Notes under the pieces: model-generated
Database searches by the model: none
Seen by the model: the letters and a program-made list of their open reading frames with translations, nothing else
Told to the model about the DNA's origin: nothing
Translations under genes and position numbers: made by a program
Part shown: positions 1-12,500 of the stretch, in pieces
How the letters are laid out: each line of letters begins with the position of its first letter
Position numbering within the stretch: position 1 is the first letter of the stretch
NCBI GenBank assembly: GCA_004794655.1
Contig: SMMW01000046.1
Span: 5,691,501-5,755,500 of the forward strand
From: Marisa cornuarietis
Taxonomy: Eukaryota > Mollusca > Gastropoda > Architaenioglossa > Ampullariidae
Direction: 5' to 3'
DNA length: 64,000 nucleotides

Positions 1-474
1 TCTTAACTACACTCAGATTATAAATTATCAATTATAAACTGATAAATTTCAATTTCCCAATCTGACTAAATTAAACCAAATGTTTTGAGTATGTCTAACA
101 AACTAGTCCTATATCTTGCACACTCTCAGAGCTCTTGTGAAGAAAACCAATTTTGAGCACAGGGCGGGCATCACACCTTCGATACCCAAACACTCGGCAA
201 GCAAGATCAGTAATTGCCTCCGACCACGTTTTTTCCCCACCAGAATAGGTTATTTAAAACAGGTCATTACTGACATAAATTCATCATCAGTGACCCAAAT
301 ATGTCATTAGTGGCCATAGCGTTCCTGTCGCAAAATGTCACCAATGGTGATAAATTCTTGAATTGTCTCCCCCTCGCCACTGCTGTTTGGACTGTTAAGT
401 TGCGTATGTGAGTAAATCTCATTGTTTTCAGCAGTTTACAGAATACAAAAAATCATTATTAACGAAAAACCTAC
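1..474. other. No gene seen; leftward continuation of P450 pseudogene locus
   Basis: I see no exon, repeat or RNA in this AT-rich stretch. The minus-strand P450 pseudogene whose K-helix exon ends at 475 would have its heme-binding exons to the left. None lies here, so they are either outside the window or lost. Confidence 0.5.
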
Positions 475-2239
475 ATTGGACCAGCTGGAAAATAGCGAAG
501 CGTTTCCCAGATGACATTGTCCAGGTACTTGGTGTTCATCACGTTCTCAAAGGTAGGCGGGGCCTGCAAACAACAACATAAGAGAACTGTGTCCATTCTG
601 CAGATGCCAGAAATAAGCTTAGTTATCCTCTAAATAAACTTTTATTGCACTAGTTTTATATTTATTATTCTTCGATAAAACATGTATTACACTTTTCTTA
701 CTTTGAAATGCATTCGGAGTAGTTACCATTGCTTCCTGTTCTTAATCCGTGGCTTTAACTTAGAAGTTCATCTATTTCTAGATGCAGATTGTGAAGGAGG
801 TTACTGTCCTCAGACTGTGCAAACTTTTTAGTGTCAACTGAAGAAGAACAAATTCATTTAAAGACATCTTTCAATACAGGTGCGCTTACATCACCGATGG
901 CGGCGATGATTTCGTTGTAGAGTGTTTCCTGCTTGTTGGGATTGAGGGCCAGTAAGTAAGTCATGTACTGTAGAGCCGTCGACGTCGTTTCATAGCCGGC
1001 GAGAAAGATAGTCATGCATTGTGCGATAATTTCGACTCGTGTCATTTCTATCAAAAACAAATGCAGTCATCTGTTTCAGCCAGACTAATAAAAAACACAG
1101 TACACATTCCAATAACGATTGGTTTTTTCAACAAAGAGCAAATTAACCAACATCAATTTTCTTGGCGTCTGATTGCTTATTTTATGTTTAAGCTTTGTTT
1201 GCAGAGAACATCTTATATTGGACTTGACCTTAAGTCCCAGAGTACTTTAGCTTAACGTCTAAAGGCCTGTCTTAAGTAGCAAGTGGATCAATCAAATCAA
1301 ACTTAGTGAAATCAACGTGCACTTGGGACCGACAACTAAAGATTTATTTTAAAGACATCGCACGTGAACAATTGAAGGCTATAAAAACCTTACCATGGCC
1401 AGAGAAGAAACCTCAGAGTATATATTGTGACACCGAACTGTATCTGGGCACTAAACTCATCACTTTGTATGTGCATTTTGTGATCAGAGTTGTCCTACTC
1501 ACGTATGTCATGGGGATTGGTAGCAATGTCGGCTTTCAAATTTCCCCTTCCAGCATCAGCTGCAGTAAATCTACTCGCCCCTGAAATTAGTGCATGTTAA
1601 CATCTACACTAACCTTTTCACCAGGTCTGCCTTCACCAATAATATTGACAAGGAATACGTAATGCCAAAGAAAAAGGAAGAATCAAAGAATGCATCGATC
1701 ACTGTAATGTTCACGTGGTCTATTGACAGTGCTTAGTAAGATTACCGTGGCTGAGGGGAGAGTAATTTTATCAATAGAGTGACTTCCATCAGTCGTATCC
1801 TGGGGTTTAGGATTTTATTTTCACGTACACCATCAATTCAGTGATTTATTACAATCTTTTGTATCAACATAATTTCATTAAGGTCATGCATATCAATGCC
1901 GTTTGGTTGCACAACTTACGTTGGAACTGTTCTTCTTCCTGTCGTCAATGAGCTGGTCAATTATCCGGAAGACAATGGCGAACTCCTCGGAAGGAACGTC
2001 AGTAATCTGGAGAAGTAGGAAAATCCACTTGAGGAACGGAAACAGTGCTGAAACAAGAGGCCGTTACTTTATGTATAACTTTCCCAGAGATGTGCGGAAT
2101 ATGTTATTAGGTAGATTATTTTGAAGTATTAAAATATGGACTCCTTACTCATCTACTGTCTCATCTCTGGTAAAGCCATGACCTGACGGAAGATGTGAAG
2201 TCGCGGCCTTTATTCTAACCTTTGCGTTGGGACTCCACC

Positions 2240-3235
2240 CTGCCTTGCGCTCCTCACGATGGAGGTGGGAAACTGAAGGACCCCTTTGCAGTGAGGACTG
2301 GAGTAAGGCAAGGCTGTATGCTCTCGCCGACAATCTTCCTGATAGTCATAGACTGGATCATGAGAATAACAACCTCTAACAGCAACACAGACATTCAATG
2401 GACCTTTGCCATGCAACTTGAGGATCTCGACTTTGCAGACGGCATCAGCCTGTTGTCCCATAAGCAACAACATGCACAGACAAAGCTTATTATGCTATCA
2501 GAAGAAGCAGCGACAACTGGCCTGACAATCAACATCAAGAAGACAGAGGTAATGCGGATCAACAACAAGCAAGAAGCCCCACTTCAACTACACGGGGAAT
2601 GCATTACAGAGACTGACCGCTTCACCTACTTAGGCAGCATAGGCACCAAGGATGGAGGTGCAGATGAAGATGCAAGAAGCAGAAGAAATAAAGTTAGGCA
2701 AGCATTCCACATCCTGCGACCCATCTGGAATTCTAAGGCATTATCTCAGCACACCAAGATCCGCATCTTTCATACGAACGTAAAATCTGTTCTTCTATAG
2801 GGGTCTGAGACATGGCGTGTGACAAACACCATCACAAACAAAATTCAAACATTCATCAACAGATGTCTGCGCCACATTTTCAACATCAGATGGCCCGAGA
2901 AGATCTCAAATGCATACCTGTGGGAGAAAGCCAACCAAAACCTGCCAGCCAAGACATCAAGAAGCGAAAGTGGGGCTGGATCGGTCACACCCTGCGAAAG
3001 CCGGCCGAAAATCTAACACGACAAGCTCTGGACTGGAACCCACAGGGGAGGCGCAGGGTTTGGGAGACCCAGACAGACGTGGAGAAGATCGGTCCACAGC
3101 GAGGCTGAGGCAGCTGGAATGACATGGGCCCAACTGGGGAGGGAGGCCAGAACCAGGTTTGCTGGCGTGGTGTAGTTACGGCCCTATGCTCCACTAGGGG
3201 CGAAAAGGAATGAGAAGAAAAAGAAGTAGGAAGTG
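2240..3235 (+). mobile_element. 5'-truncated RTE-like LINE fragment (RT palm to 3' end)
   Basis: Plus-strand remnant collinear with 12165-13109 of the longer copy in this window. It starts in the middle of the RT fingers/palm (LKDPFAVRTGVRQGCMLSPT), passes through the active-site block and ends in the C-terminal block [19 protein letters not shown], then a GAATGAGAAGAAAAAGAAG tail. The catalytic FADD motif reads FADG (GAC GGC), and a TAG interrupts at about 2798-2800 just before GSETW, so the copy is inactive. It lies inside the P450 pseudogene, between its exon 1 and the exon at 1920-2047. The 5' truncation is typical of LINE insertion. I did not find a clear target-site duplication. Confidence 0.9.
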
Positions 3236-4189
3236 ACTGCATCACAATCGTCTTTGAAATTTTTTGACCATATTCTTGAGTCCGGTGTGGGGGTCGAAGT
3301 TCAAACGGCACGTTTAAACAAAGCAGAGATCTGTTTATACACAAATTTGAACAATGTTAATCCCCTGGCGTTTGTTGTCATTATTTTTAGGATTTCTTAA
3401 ATAATCACAAACTAACTCCACCTTAGTGTCGAAGAGAACATTCAGCAACAGCACAATGTGTCCTGGTTGTTTTTCTTTTACTGAGGATTGCATCTTTTCT
3501 CTTCGAATTCAGCTAGTGCAGACGACGCTATTATTAGAAATACTTCACCTTCGTCATTTCCTGTTTTATCGACAAATCTAGGTGTGCTTAAAAATATTGA
3601 TATAAAATCTCTCGTGCCTCTTTGTCATAAAATACCACCACATGTTTTTGTGATACTTTGTGCTCTGTTTCCAGCGATTTTCACCGAGCGCTCACGTTGT
3701 CCTTTAACCCGTAAAGTGTTGTGAAGGGAAATAACCGGTGGTGTTTCAGTAGTTGTGGTAGTTATCTACCATGACCTGTCCTTTCGTATGTGTCTGTTTT
3801 GTATCAAATAGTCAATGAAATCTAACTGTAACTCTAGAGACAACAGTATTTACAGTATTTTAGCTTAAGCTGCAAAATGTCTACATGCCATACGTGAGAC
3901 AAGTGATGAAAATGAGGTGTATAAAGGTACATGTACATCATTACGATGTTGAGCAAATAATTACAGGAAACAAATGAGACGTCTTTCAATATACACACGA
4001 CAAAGAAAAAACAATTCGTCTACAGTGTAAATAAATTACTTTATTATTACCTTTGATTAAGTATACATTTAGTAAACCACCATCCTCATTTACACACACA
4101 CTCTCTCTCTCTCTCTGAGAACAGTCGATCAGATTTGGCAGAACTTAATATTACTCTAAATATTAAGTAGGATGTGTGTAGTTTCAACT
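3236..4189. other. No gene seen; interval inside P450 pseudogene
   Basis: Exons 2-7 of a P450 would be expected here by comparison with the intact gene, but I find no PGP, WxxxR or SGKLK-like reading on the minus strand. A short CT/CA tract lies near 4093-4117. Otherwise nothing is recognised. Confidence 0.5.
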
Positions 4190-4409
4190 ACAGAAGCAAT
4201 CGGATCAGCAAAAGCAGCTCAGTAGACACAGTCCAGCCCACTATTTCCATCCTGTGTATTTCCCTGTCAGGTTAGTAGTCACGCAATATGAAAGCATTGA
4301 AACGTTTATGTCCCTGACACAAATCTCGCGAGCTAAGTCTCTCTCTTGGCTGTAAGTCTGACCTTTTGCTAAGTGGCTGTTCAAGAGCTGGAACATGTAG
4401 GAGGTTCAG

Positions 4410-4588
4410 ACCCCTCTGTTCTTTGTAAAGTATAAGGTTCACCCCTAGCACTCTAGTACTAAATGTGACACGTTGTTTCATTATTTCTAGCTAATCACCA
4501 GCCCTCTGTTTTTGTACAGCATAAGGCCCACCCCTTGTACTCTAGTACCCAATGTGACACTTTGTCTCATTATTTCTAGCTAATCATT
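4410..4588. repeat. Tandem duplication, two diverged units of about 90 bp
   Basis: The block from about 4410 (CCCTCTGTTCTTTGTA..) to 4498 recurs at about 4501-4588 (CCCTCTGTTTTTGTACA..). Both units share ACTCTAGTAC, AATGTGACAC and CATTATTTCTAGCTAATCA at matching spacing. It lies just upstream of exon 1 of the P450 pseudogene on the minus strand. Confidence 0.85.
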
Positions 4589-6299
4589 AGCTAATCAAAG
4601 CCTGGTTAGGACTTGAACATTTTGAGGAGACTTTCACGCTCCCCGACCCGGCTAAGGGAGAATCCAACAAATGAATAAAATAAAGCTTAAAAGAACTCTC
4701 TTTTTATTCGTCCCTACCCCTTGCCATTTCCTCCTCTCAACAGCATTTAAACTGTCGGCCGTCTCATGACTCTCTCTCTCTCTCTCACACACACACACCG
4801 ATCGCTCGCCTTTAGCACCACCTCCCCTCCTTCCCCATTTCCCCAGCTTAAAAAAATCAGCAGGGTTGTGACAATATACATGCTCCTTCGTGAGCGTAGC
4901 TATGAGCAATATAAATCACACAATGATGATGATATAATTATTATTATTATTACTCATTATATGAAAGTATTACAAATACATTTTTTTCACGAATCAATTT
5001 TTGTCGCTTTCAATTGTCCAGCTGCAGCTGTTAATCTCGTTCTAGGTTACAGTCTAGTCTTTGTCCTAGTCCTTGGTTTAGCCTTAATTTTAGACAACTT
5101 ACATGCAGTGTGGCTGTACTCTAAACGAGTTGTTAACGGTACAAGTAAACCTTTACGGGGAGGAATTTTTCCCCTCCCTTCTGTGGGACGCTATGACCCA
5201 GTGAATGTCGACAGGGAGTCTGCAGCTCGTGGTCATGCACAGTGCGGTGCGCGGAGCTACACGGTTACACTTCTACCTCCTAGAAAAAAACTTGTTTGCT
5301 TCACTTTAAATACACCCAAGCTGGCTTCGTTTCTCCGTCTCCCTCAATAATCTCATTTAACCTTGTGCGCGCAAAGGATGTACTGCACTTTTACCTTTTT
5401 CACTCCGTGAAAATAAGTCACTCAAGTCACTCATTGTGCTGCACTTTTACCTTTGGTGATTGAAAACTCCGTGAAAATAAGTCACTCAAGTCACTCATAA
5501 ATTGTTTATTGTGTCAGTTACCTGACATAAAGACATTCAATATAGACTAAAAGTTTCTGCTGTAAAGTTACACGTATCCTGTTTAGTAGATACAAGACTA
5601 CATGTCATATTCTGCAGCGGATTACAGGTGTAGTGCAGAATTGTTCTTGTCATGTATTAACCGTTATTTAAGTAATTATTGTTCATTCCCGCGTGTTGCA
5701 CTGTGTGCTGTATAACAATGCAATCGGGTGAACAAGCAGTCAAAGAAGCGTGTATATGTATGTCTGTATCTAAGTCTATCTGTGTGTACGTGTTCGCACA
5801 CTTGTATGTTTATTAAGCCTGCTGCTTGCTGTATGTCACGGACTTGTGTACCACGACATGAAAGTAAAAGTAGCTAATGTCAATAGGTCATAGTTTTCTC
5901 CATTATGATTATGTTATTATTAAGGAGAAAAGGATGAAGTTAAAAGTATATCTGCGTAAAAGGGGGAAAAAACGGAGAAGGGAAAAAGGAAGTAAAGAAG
6001 AAAAGAAGAGAGTGGACAGACAGGTGGAACAAACGTGAACGAGAAGTGAGGGTGTGGATTCTGGGCCTTGTAAGCCGTGTAGTAAGAATTGTCAGTGTTT
6101 GACGTGTGATTATTGTTCGTATTCTTCCCCCTGAAGTGAGTAATAAGAGTTTACTCACAACTGTCCACCACGGGCCGACTTCCCCGGGGCCAGTGTTTGC
6201 CTTTAAAGTAAAAAACATAACATTGTAACAGTCTGTAGGAATGATTATTGTTTTTATGTCAACTCTAGAGAGCTTTAAAGCTTTCTAGCTATTGCATAT
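4589..6299. other. Intergenic between the two P450 loci
   Basis: No convincing gene. It contains a short CT/CA tract (4770-4797) and a direct duplication: units at about 5380-5434 and 5435-5498 share CTGCACTTTTACCTTT and CCGTGAAAATAAGTCACTCA. An open frame at 4766-5350 starts inside the CT/CA tract and has no recognisable domain; I do not call it a gene. Confidence 0.55.
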
Positions 6300-6520
6300 C
6301 TCTATACAACTAAAATTTTTGCTGGTTATTGTATGTTTACAAAAAGCTGAGAATGCTTCCTGACCTCTGTGTGTCTCTAGAGGGATGATAGTTTGCTGGT
6401 TACTGCAATGTACAAAATTGGCTTAATTGTTTGCCGGTTACTACAAGTCTCCAGACAGCTCAAAAGGTTGGCTGGTTACATCAGGTCTCCGGAGAATGAA
6501 GGTTTACTGGTTACTTGCGT
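6300..6520. repeat. Degenerate interspersed repeat around GCTGGTTACT, running into a P450 stop codon
   Basis: The motif TTTGCTGGTTACT or close variants recurs near 6314, 6387, 6428, 6464 and 6501, spaced about 35-75 bp. The last copy overlaps the TAA stop of the intact P450 (6511-6513, minus strand). The copies are imperfect and the array may be chance plus old duplication. Confidence 0.4.
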
Positions 6521-9500
6521 AATTTAACTCCCACGAAGATAGGCTTGACAGAGGAGGACAACACCGATGACTTCTTGAAAGAGATATTTTCCTGAGAACG
6601 AGTTAAGTGAGTCTTTAGTATTCTTATATACTTGTCAGAAGAAAAATTGAAATAGTCGGGTACTATTAACATAAAAATATTAACGGGTACCCTTCGTTTA
6701 TGTTTATAAGAGGATTTTTTAATTTCTTTTATTGGTGATTTTTTCTGACACTGACATTTTCATTCAATTTTCTATCTAAAACACACAGAGCCAAACATTC
6801 TTTCACTTATAAATACGGTGAGACAATTACTTCAACTTTTACCAACGCACATTCCAAGAAGAAATCACACGTTATATCATTGTATCTTAATTACTCACGA
6901 TTGTTTCCGGAACCTTAATGAACTTGAACTGTCGTATGATTGCTACGGTGGCCATCTTGGCCTCGTACAGCGCCAGTCGCATGCCAATACATTGACGAGG
7001 ACCCGCCCCGAAAACCAACTCTCGTACAAGAGCTGGGATGTTTTCATCGTCGAACCTTGGAAAACAGCAGATGATGATGGGGAAGATAGGAATATATAAT
7101 GTTTCTGATCATTTTAAGTGTTTTTCGTTCAACAAATCTTTGTAATTCATTTGACGTTTTTCGTAGTCACAATGATGATGTGTTTAAAGAAAATTGTGAC
7201 CTTATGCAGTCAATCAATCAATCAATCGATCGGTCAGTCAGTCGGTTAGTCAATTAACTAATACTGTTATCTACTTCACAGCTTCTTTGTTAGACCCCTA
7301 ACTGTTAACTAGTATCTATAAATATTTATGAAGAGTTCTATATTCGCAACGCTGATGCAAGAGTTTTAAGCGCAGATGAGAGCATTCCTCTAGACAGAAC
7401 TGATCATCAAGAATCGAAGTGATGATGTGAGAGTAACTTTTTGCTCTGGGACAAAGTGGGTAAATCAGGGGTAAACAACATCTCGGTGATTAGAAATTGG
7501 AGTCCAGACCCTGCAGAATCCGCTTGATGTTGCTTTTCCAGTGAACTTTATTACTACGGCCTCCACGTTTACATGTGAGGTATTGAAAATAAGTCTAAAG
7601 TCGTCGGTCTAAGTAGAAGTATTTTGGACATGTTTGGACTAAATAGCCAGTGTGCCACGTGAGACCAATGAAGAAATGTTTAAGACCTTTACATGTACAC
7701 CAGACAACGGCGATTTAAGCTTAAAGTCATGTCCCCCACAAGATCTCAAATTCAAACCAGCCCATGTGTAAAACAACATCCGATTGATTTCGACAACCTC
7801 TTTACAAATACAGACACAGCGTTTGCCATTGAATTCCTCATTTGAACTTAGAGCATCCATTTAACCTAACTTTATAACTACGGCTCCAGGGGAGCGAAAT
7901 TTAGTACCAGCAGAGCTTTTTATTTCTTCTTCTCACCTCTCCGGGATGAATTTGTGCGGTTCAGGAAAGATTTCCTCGTCTTGCATCACAGCACAGATAT
8001 TAACATAAATCCCGGATCCAGCTGAAATAGCTACGCCTTTGATAGTTCTCGTCTCCGCTGCCTCCCGACCAGTCCTGGAAGAAGTGTTCAGAATTTTAAA
8101 GTAACTTAAAGGAAATAATAAGATTTATGAACAAAACAAAAACAAGAATTTCACGCTTCGGCTCACGGTGCCCTGTAAGGGAGAAATTGGGGATGGATAT
8201 AGGGATCAGCTATCGGTAGATTGAAGCCCTTACAGCGACGTAAAATATAAAAAGTCTAGTCAAGTGATTCGTCAATAATAACTTGATAATGGCTGGATAT
8301 GAATAACTGAGACCATTGGGTGGGTGAGAGACTGAGCGAAAAGACCAGAAGACGGGGGTGACAACACGGTGTTATCATAACAAATAAAACACGATCTTAC
8401 ATGACAACAGGGGGGAAACACCTTAGCGTCTCCCGAAGAGTATTGTCCAGGTACTTGATGCTCATCACATTTTCATAGGTAGGTGGAGCCTGAAGCAGTA
8501 AATCTGATTTTAACCTGATTTGTATTGGGATCTCTAGCCTTATACAATATACAGATATCTGTATATCAAGCATGTGTTTTTGATAGAAACTGGAGACAAA
8601 GTTTACGCCAGTCGCTTGAAGGTCAAAGATTATGGTGTTTTTGAGACCTTAACGACAATAACTGTCTTACTTTGGTATATCACCAATTGGCTCATACAAT
8701 AGTCCTTTAACATTAATTAATAGAGTGTTACATTCACTGTATTGTAAACTTCTGACGAGGAAGACACTTCTGATCATAGCTGGTATTTTCCTAAAACGTG
8801 TTCGTTTTTCGAATTAAGATTATTTTACGCACATTAAAAGACAGTTTAAGTGCTTGTTATAAAGCTTGTGGTGCGGTTATGTCTAGTCAGTATCTGTAGG
8901 AGTTACGATCACTTACGTCACCAATAACTGTGATGATCTCGTTGTAGAGTGTTTCCTGCTTGTCGGGATTGAGGGCCAGTAAGTAGATCATGTATTGTAA
9001 GGTCGTCGCCGTCGTGTCGTAACCACCCAGTAATATAATCACACCCTGAGCGATGATTTCAGCCTTAGTCATGTCTGTGATAAATCATACATTATATATA
9101 AATATCTAAGAATATTACTTAGATTGTGTATATATATATATATCTGTAACACTGTGAGCTGGGGTGTTACTGTACAAGTTACTGTACTGAGCGTTTGAGT
9201 GCAGCTGGTTTCTTTTTATAATAATAATAATAATAATAGTGAAGATAGCACGCATATTTAATTATACGTATTTACATTTTCATCCCCAGATGAGATATCG
9301 TTATTTTTACATCTAGGCCTTACATAATAGCTTGTTATCTTACTAATTTAACTTCTAGTTACTCACGTTTGTCTTGAGGCCTTGCGGCTACCTCGGCTTC
9401 TGATGCTTCTGCATCCAGCATCAGCTGTAGGAAGTCTACTTTCACCTGTAATAATACACCTTATATATAGTTAAAGTAGCTATCACTGTAATAATACACC

Positions 9501-12500
9501 ATATAGACAAACACTTTAAGTAGCTACCCCTGTAATAATACACCATATAGATAGACACTTAAAGTAGCTTCTACTGATTCTTCAAATGAACTAAGCATAG
9601 AGAAATTAATCTTTAACCAGTATGCTTACATATTCACATAGCTTAGCGTAAATTTAAGGTGCACTTTCCGAAGCAAGAGTCAAACATTCCCTGAAAAAAA
9701 TCAAACAACTGAATGCTACGACACCCGGATTACGTTACCACTCACGTGACTTACGTTCGCGCCATTCTTCTTTCTGTCCTGTAAGAGATTTTCGATTAGC
9801 TGAGCGAGGTCCTTTCCTCCCGAAGAGCTGGTCCCCCCGAGAAACGAAAAGACTGGCCGAAGGAACGGGAAAAGCACTGCAATGAGATGACACTTATTGT
9901 AGTATGTGTGTGTCAGGACAGAGAGAAGAAAAATACTGCAATGACATGACACACGTAACTCCGCCTGGAAACCCCCCGGGTAACCTGCCGGTCCCAAGCC
10001 CGGATGAAGGAGGAGGGTTGGGCGTGGGGTTAGCAACCCCACCCTGTAAAACAACCCTGCTACAGAAACCGCAAAAAGAACATTACCACAACGAGAGCCT
10101 GGACGGGAAGATCCCTCCTTGGAGGGGCCTATGACGTGTGCTGACGAAAGCCCTCGGGAAGTCAGCTCGCCGACCTATCTTCTCACGGCCAAGGCAAAAA
10201 CCAGGATAGGGACCTGGAACATCAGAACCCTATACGAGCAAGGTAAATCAGCTCAGGTAGCACAGGAGATGAAGAACTATGGCATCAAGCTCCTTGGCCT
10301 GTGCGAGACCAGATGGAATGGTAGCGGTCAGACCAGACTCTCATCAGGGGAGACTATCATCTACTCTGGACATGAAGATCCTGACCATGACCATACACAA
10401 GGAGTAGCAGTACTGATGACACAGGAGGCTGCAAGGGCACTAATAACATGGGAACCAGTTTCTCCACGACTCATGTCACCTCGGTTCAACTCCAAAGGAA
10501 GAAAGATCACCATCATCCAGTGCTATGCACCTACCAACGCAGCAAAAGAAGAGGAGAAGGAGGACTTTTACAACTCCCTACAAGCGCTGGTTGATCGTAC
10601 TCCAAGACGAGACCTGAAGATCATCATGGGCGACATGAATGCCAAAGTTGGAGATGACAACACGGACAAAGAACACATAATGGGAAAGCACGGTGTGGGC
10701 AACTGCAATGAGAATGGTGAGCTGTTCACAGACTTCTGCTTGTTCAACGACCTTGTAATCGGAGGCACAGTCTTTCCTCACAAAACCATTCACAAGACCA
10801 CCTGGACTTCACCAGATGGAAATACAGAAAACCAGATCGATCACATCACCATCGATCGACAGTTTAGAAGAAGTCTGCTGGACGTCAGAGTAAAGCGAGG
10901 TGCAGATGCAGCCACACACCACCATCTACTTGTGGCAACCATGAAGATAAAGCTGAGGTCCTTCCATGACTCATCGGACAGACCGCACCACAAATTCAAC
11001 GTGCAGTTCCTCAGAGATCGTAAAAAACAAGAAGAGTTCAACTGCGAAGTAAAAAACAGGTTTGCGGCACTGGAAGGACTCTTGGAAGAAACAGTGACCA
11101 ACCACTGGACAAGAATACAAGAGACCTGGAAAACTTCCTGCACACACGTTCTGGGGAAGAAAGGAAAACAGCATAAGGAATGGCTGAATATAAAGACCTG
11201 GCAAAAAATAGAGGAAAGGAAAGAGCTGAAGCAGAAGATCAACCAATGTCAAGACCAGCAGGAAAAAGAAGAACTCAGAGCAAAATACTGGGAGATAAAC
11301 AGAGAAGTAAAAAAGAGCGCAAGAGATGACAAGAGGCAGTTCACACACAAGATGGCAGAAGAGGCAGAACAAGCAGCTGGGCAAAATAACACAAAGAGAC
11401 TATATGAAATTACAAGAATTCTGGCAGGAAGAAAAAACACCAATGCGTGCAGACCAATAAAGGATAAGAATGGCAGCGCCATCACCGGAGATGCAGAAAC
11501 AAGATCACGCTGGGTGGAACATTTTGATTAAATACTTAACCGACCATCACCAACAACCACCTTGGACATTCCCCCAGCCGCCGAACAGCTTCAAGTGAAC
11601 ACCAGCCCACCAACCAAGGCAGAAATCATCAAAGCCATCAAGTCCTTGAAGTCTGGCAAGGCGGCAGGCCCAGATGGCATTCCTGCTGAAGCACTAAAGG
11701 CAGATCCAACAGCCGCAGCAGAGATGTTACACCCACTGCTGAAGAAAATTTGGGAACAGGAACAAGTTCCAGCAGACTGGAAGCTTGGCTACTCAGTAAA
11801 GCTACCCAAAAAAAGGCGACCTTACACAGTGCAGCAATTGGCGTGGGATTATGCTGTTGTCCACTCCTAGCAAGGTGCTGACCAGAATCATCCTGGAGAG
11901 ACTAAAAAATCCCCTAGACAAGAGACTGCGGCAAGAACAGGCAGGCTTTCGGCAGGGAAAATCATGCATAGACCAAATCGCTACACTACGAAATATTATT
12001 GAACAGTCCATTGAATGGCAGGCACCACTATACATAACCTTTGTGGATTTTGAGAAAGCCTTTGACTCCGTAGACAGGGAAACCATCTGGAAACTGATGC
12101 AGCACTACAGATTTCCACCAAAGTTTATTGCCATCATCCAACAGCTGTATGAGGACTCGAAATGCCAGGTGATCCACAACGGAAAGCTGACTGACCCCTT
12201 CACAGTGAGGACTGGAGTAAGGAAAGGTTGTATGCTCTCACCGACAATCTTCCTGATCGTCATAGACTGGATCATGAGAAGAACAACCTCTAACAGTAGC
12301 ACGGGCATTCAGTGGACCTTCGCCAGGCAACTTGAAGACCTCGACTTTGCAGACGACATCAGCCTGCTGTCCCACAAACAACAACACGCACAAACAAAGC
12401 TCACTCGGCTCGCAGAAGAAGCAGCAATGACGGGCCTGACCATCAACATCAAGAAGACGGAAGTAATGCGGGTCAACAACAAGCAAGAAGCCCCACTACA

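Larger units (their letters stand above)
475..4250 (-). pseudogene. Decayed CYP3-clan cytochrome P450 paralogue (partial, runs off left edge)
   Basis: Minus-strand exons recognisable by comparison with the intact P450 at 6511-18710. Exon 1 is at about 4190-4250 (ATG 4248-4250, MEIVGWTVSTELLLLIRLLL), then 1920-2047 (LFPFLKWIF.., ends DDRKKNSSN), 1503-1580 (RVDLLQLMLEGE), 890-1047 (I-helix, AGYETT) and 475-563 (K-helix, ETLR). The 158-nt and 89-nt exons match the intact paralogue in length and keep GT-AG borders. Three defects are visible. Exon 1 reads TAG where the paralogue has TAC, and has no GT donor there. The counterparts of exons 2-7 are absent between 2048 and 4190. The 1503-1580 exon is 78 nt against 79 in the paralogue, giving a frameshift and in-frame TGA. 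Heme-binding exons would lie left of the window. P450s of this clan are ER-anchored monooxygenases; this copy is very unlikely to make one. A sequencing indel could explain the frameshift but not the missing exons. Confidence 0.85.

Noticed and set aside
4766..5350. 194-codon open frame between the two P450 loci
   Set aside because: Begins inside a CT/CA microsatellite, includes a poly-Ile run from (ATT)n, has no domain and no neighbouring splice logic; probably chance.
10568..11485. Minus-strand frames across the LINE endonuclease
   Set aside because: Antisense shadows of the plus-strand endonuclease/linker reading, which carries all the motifs.
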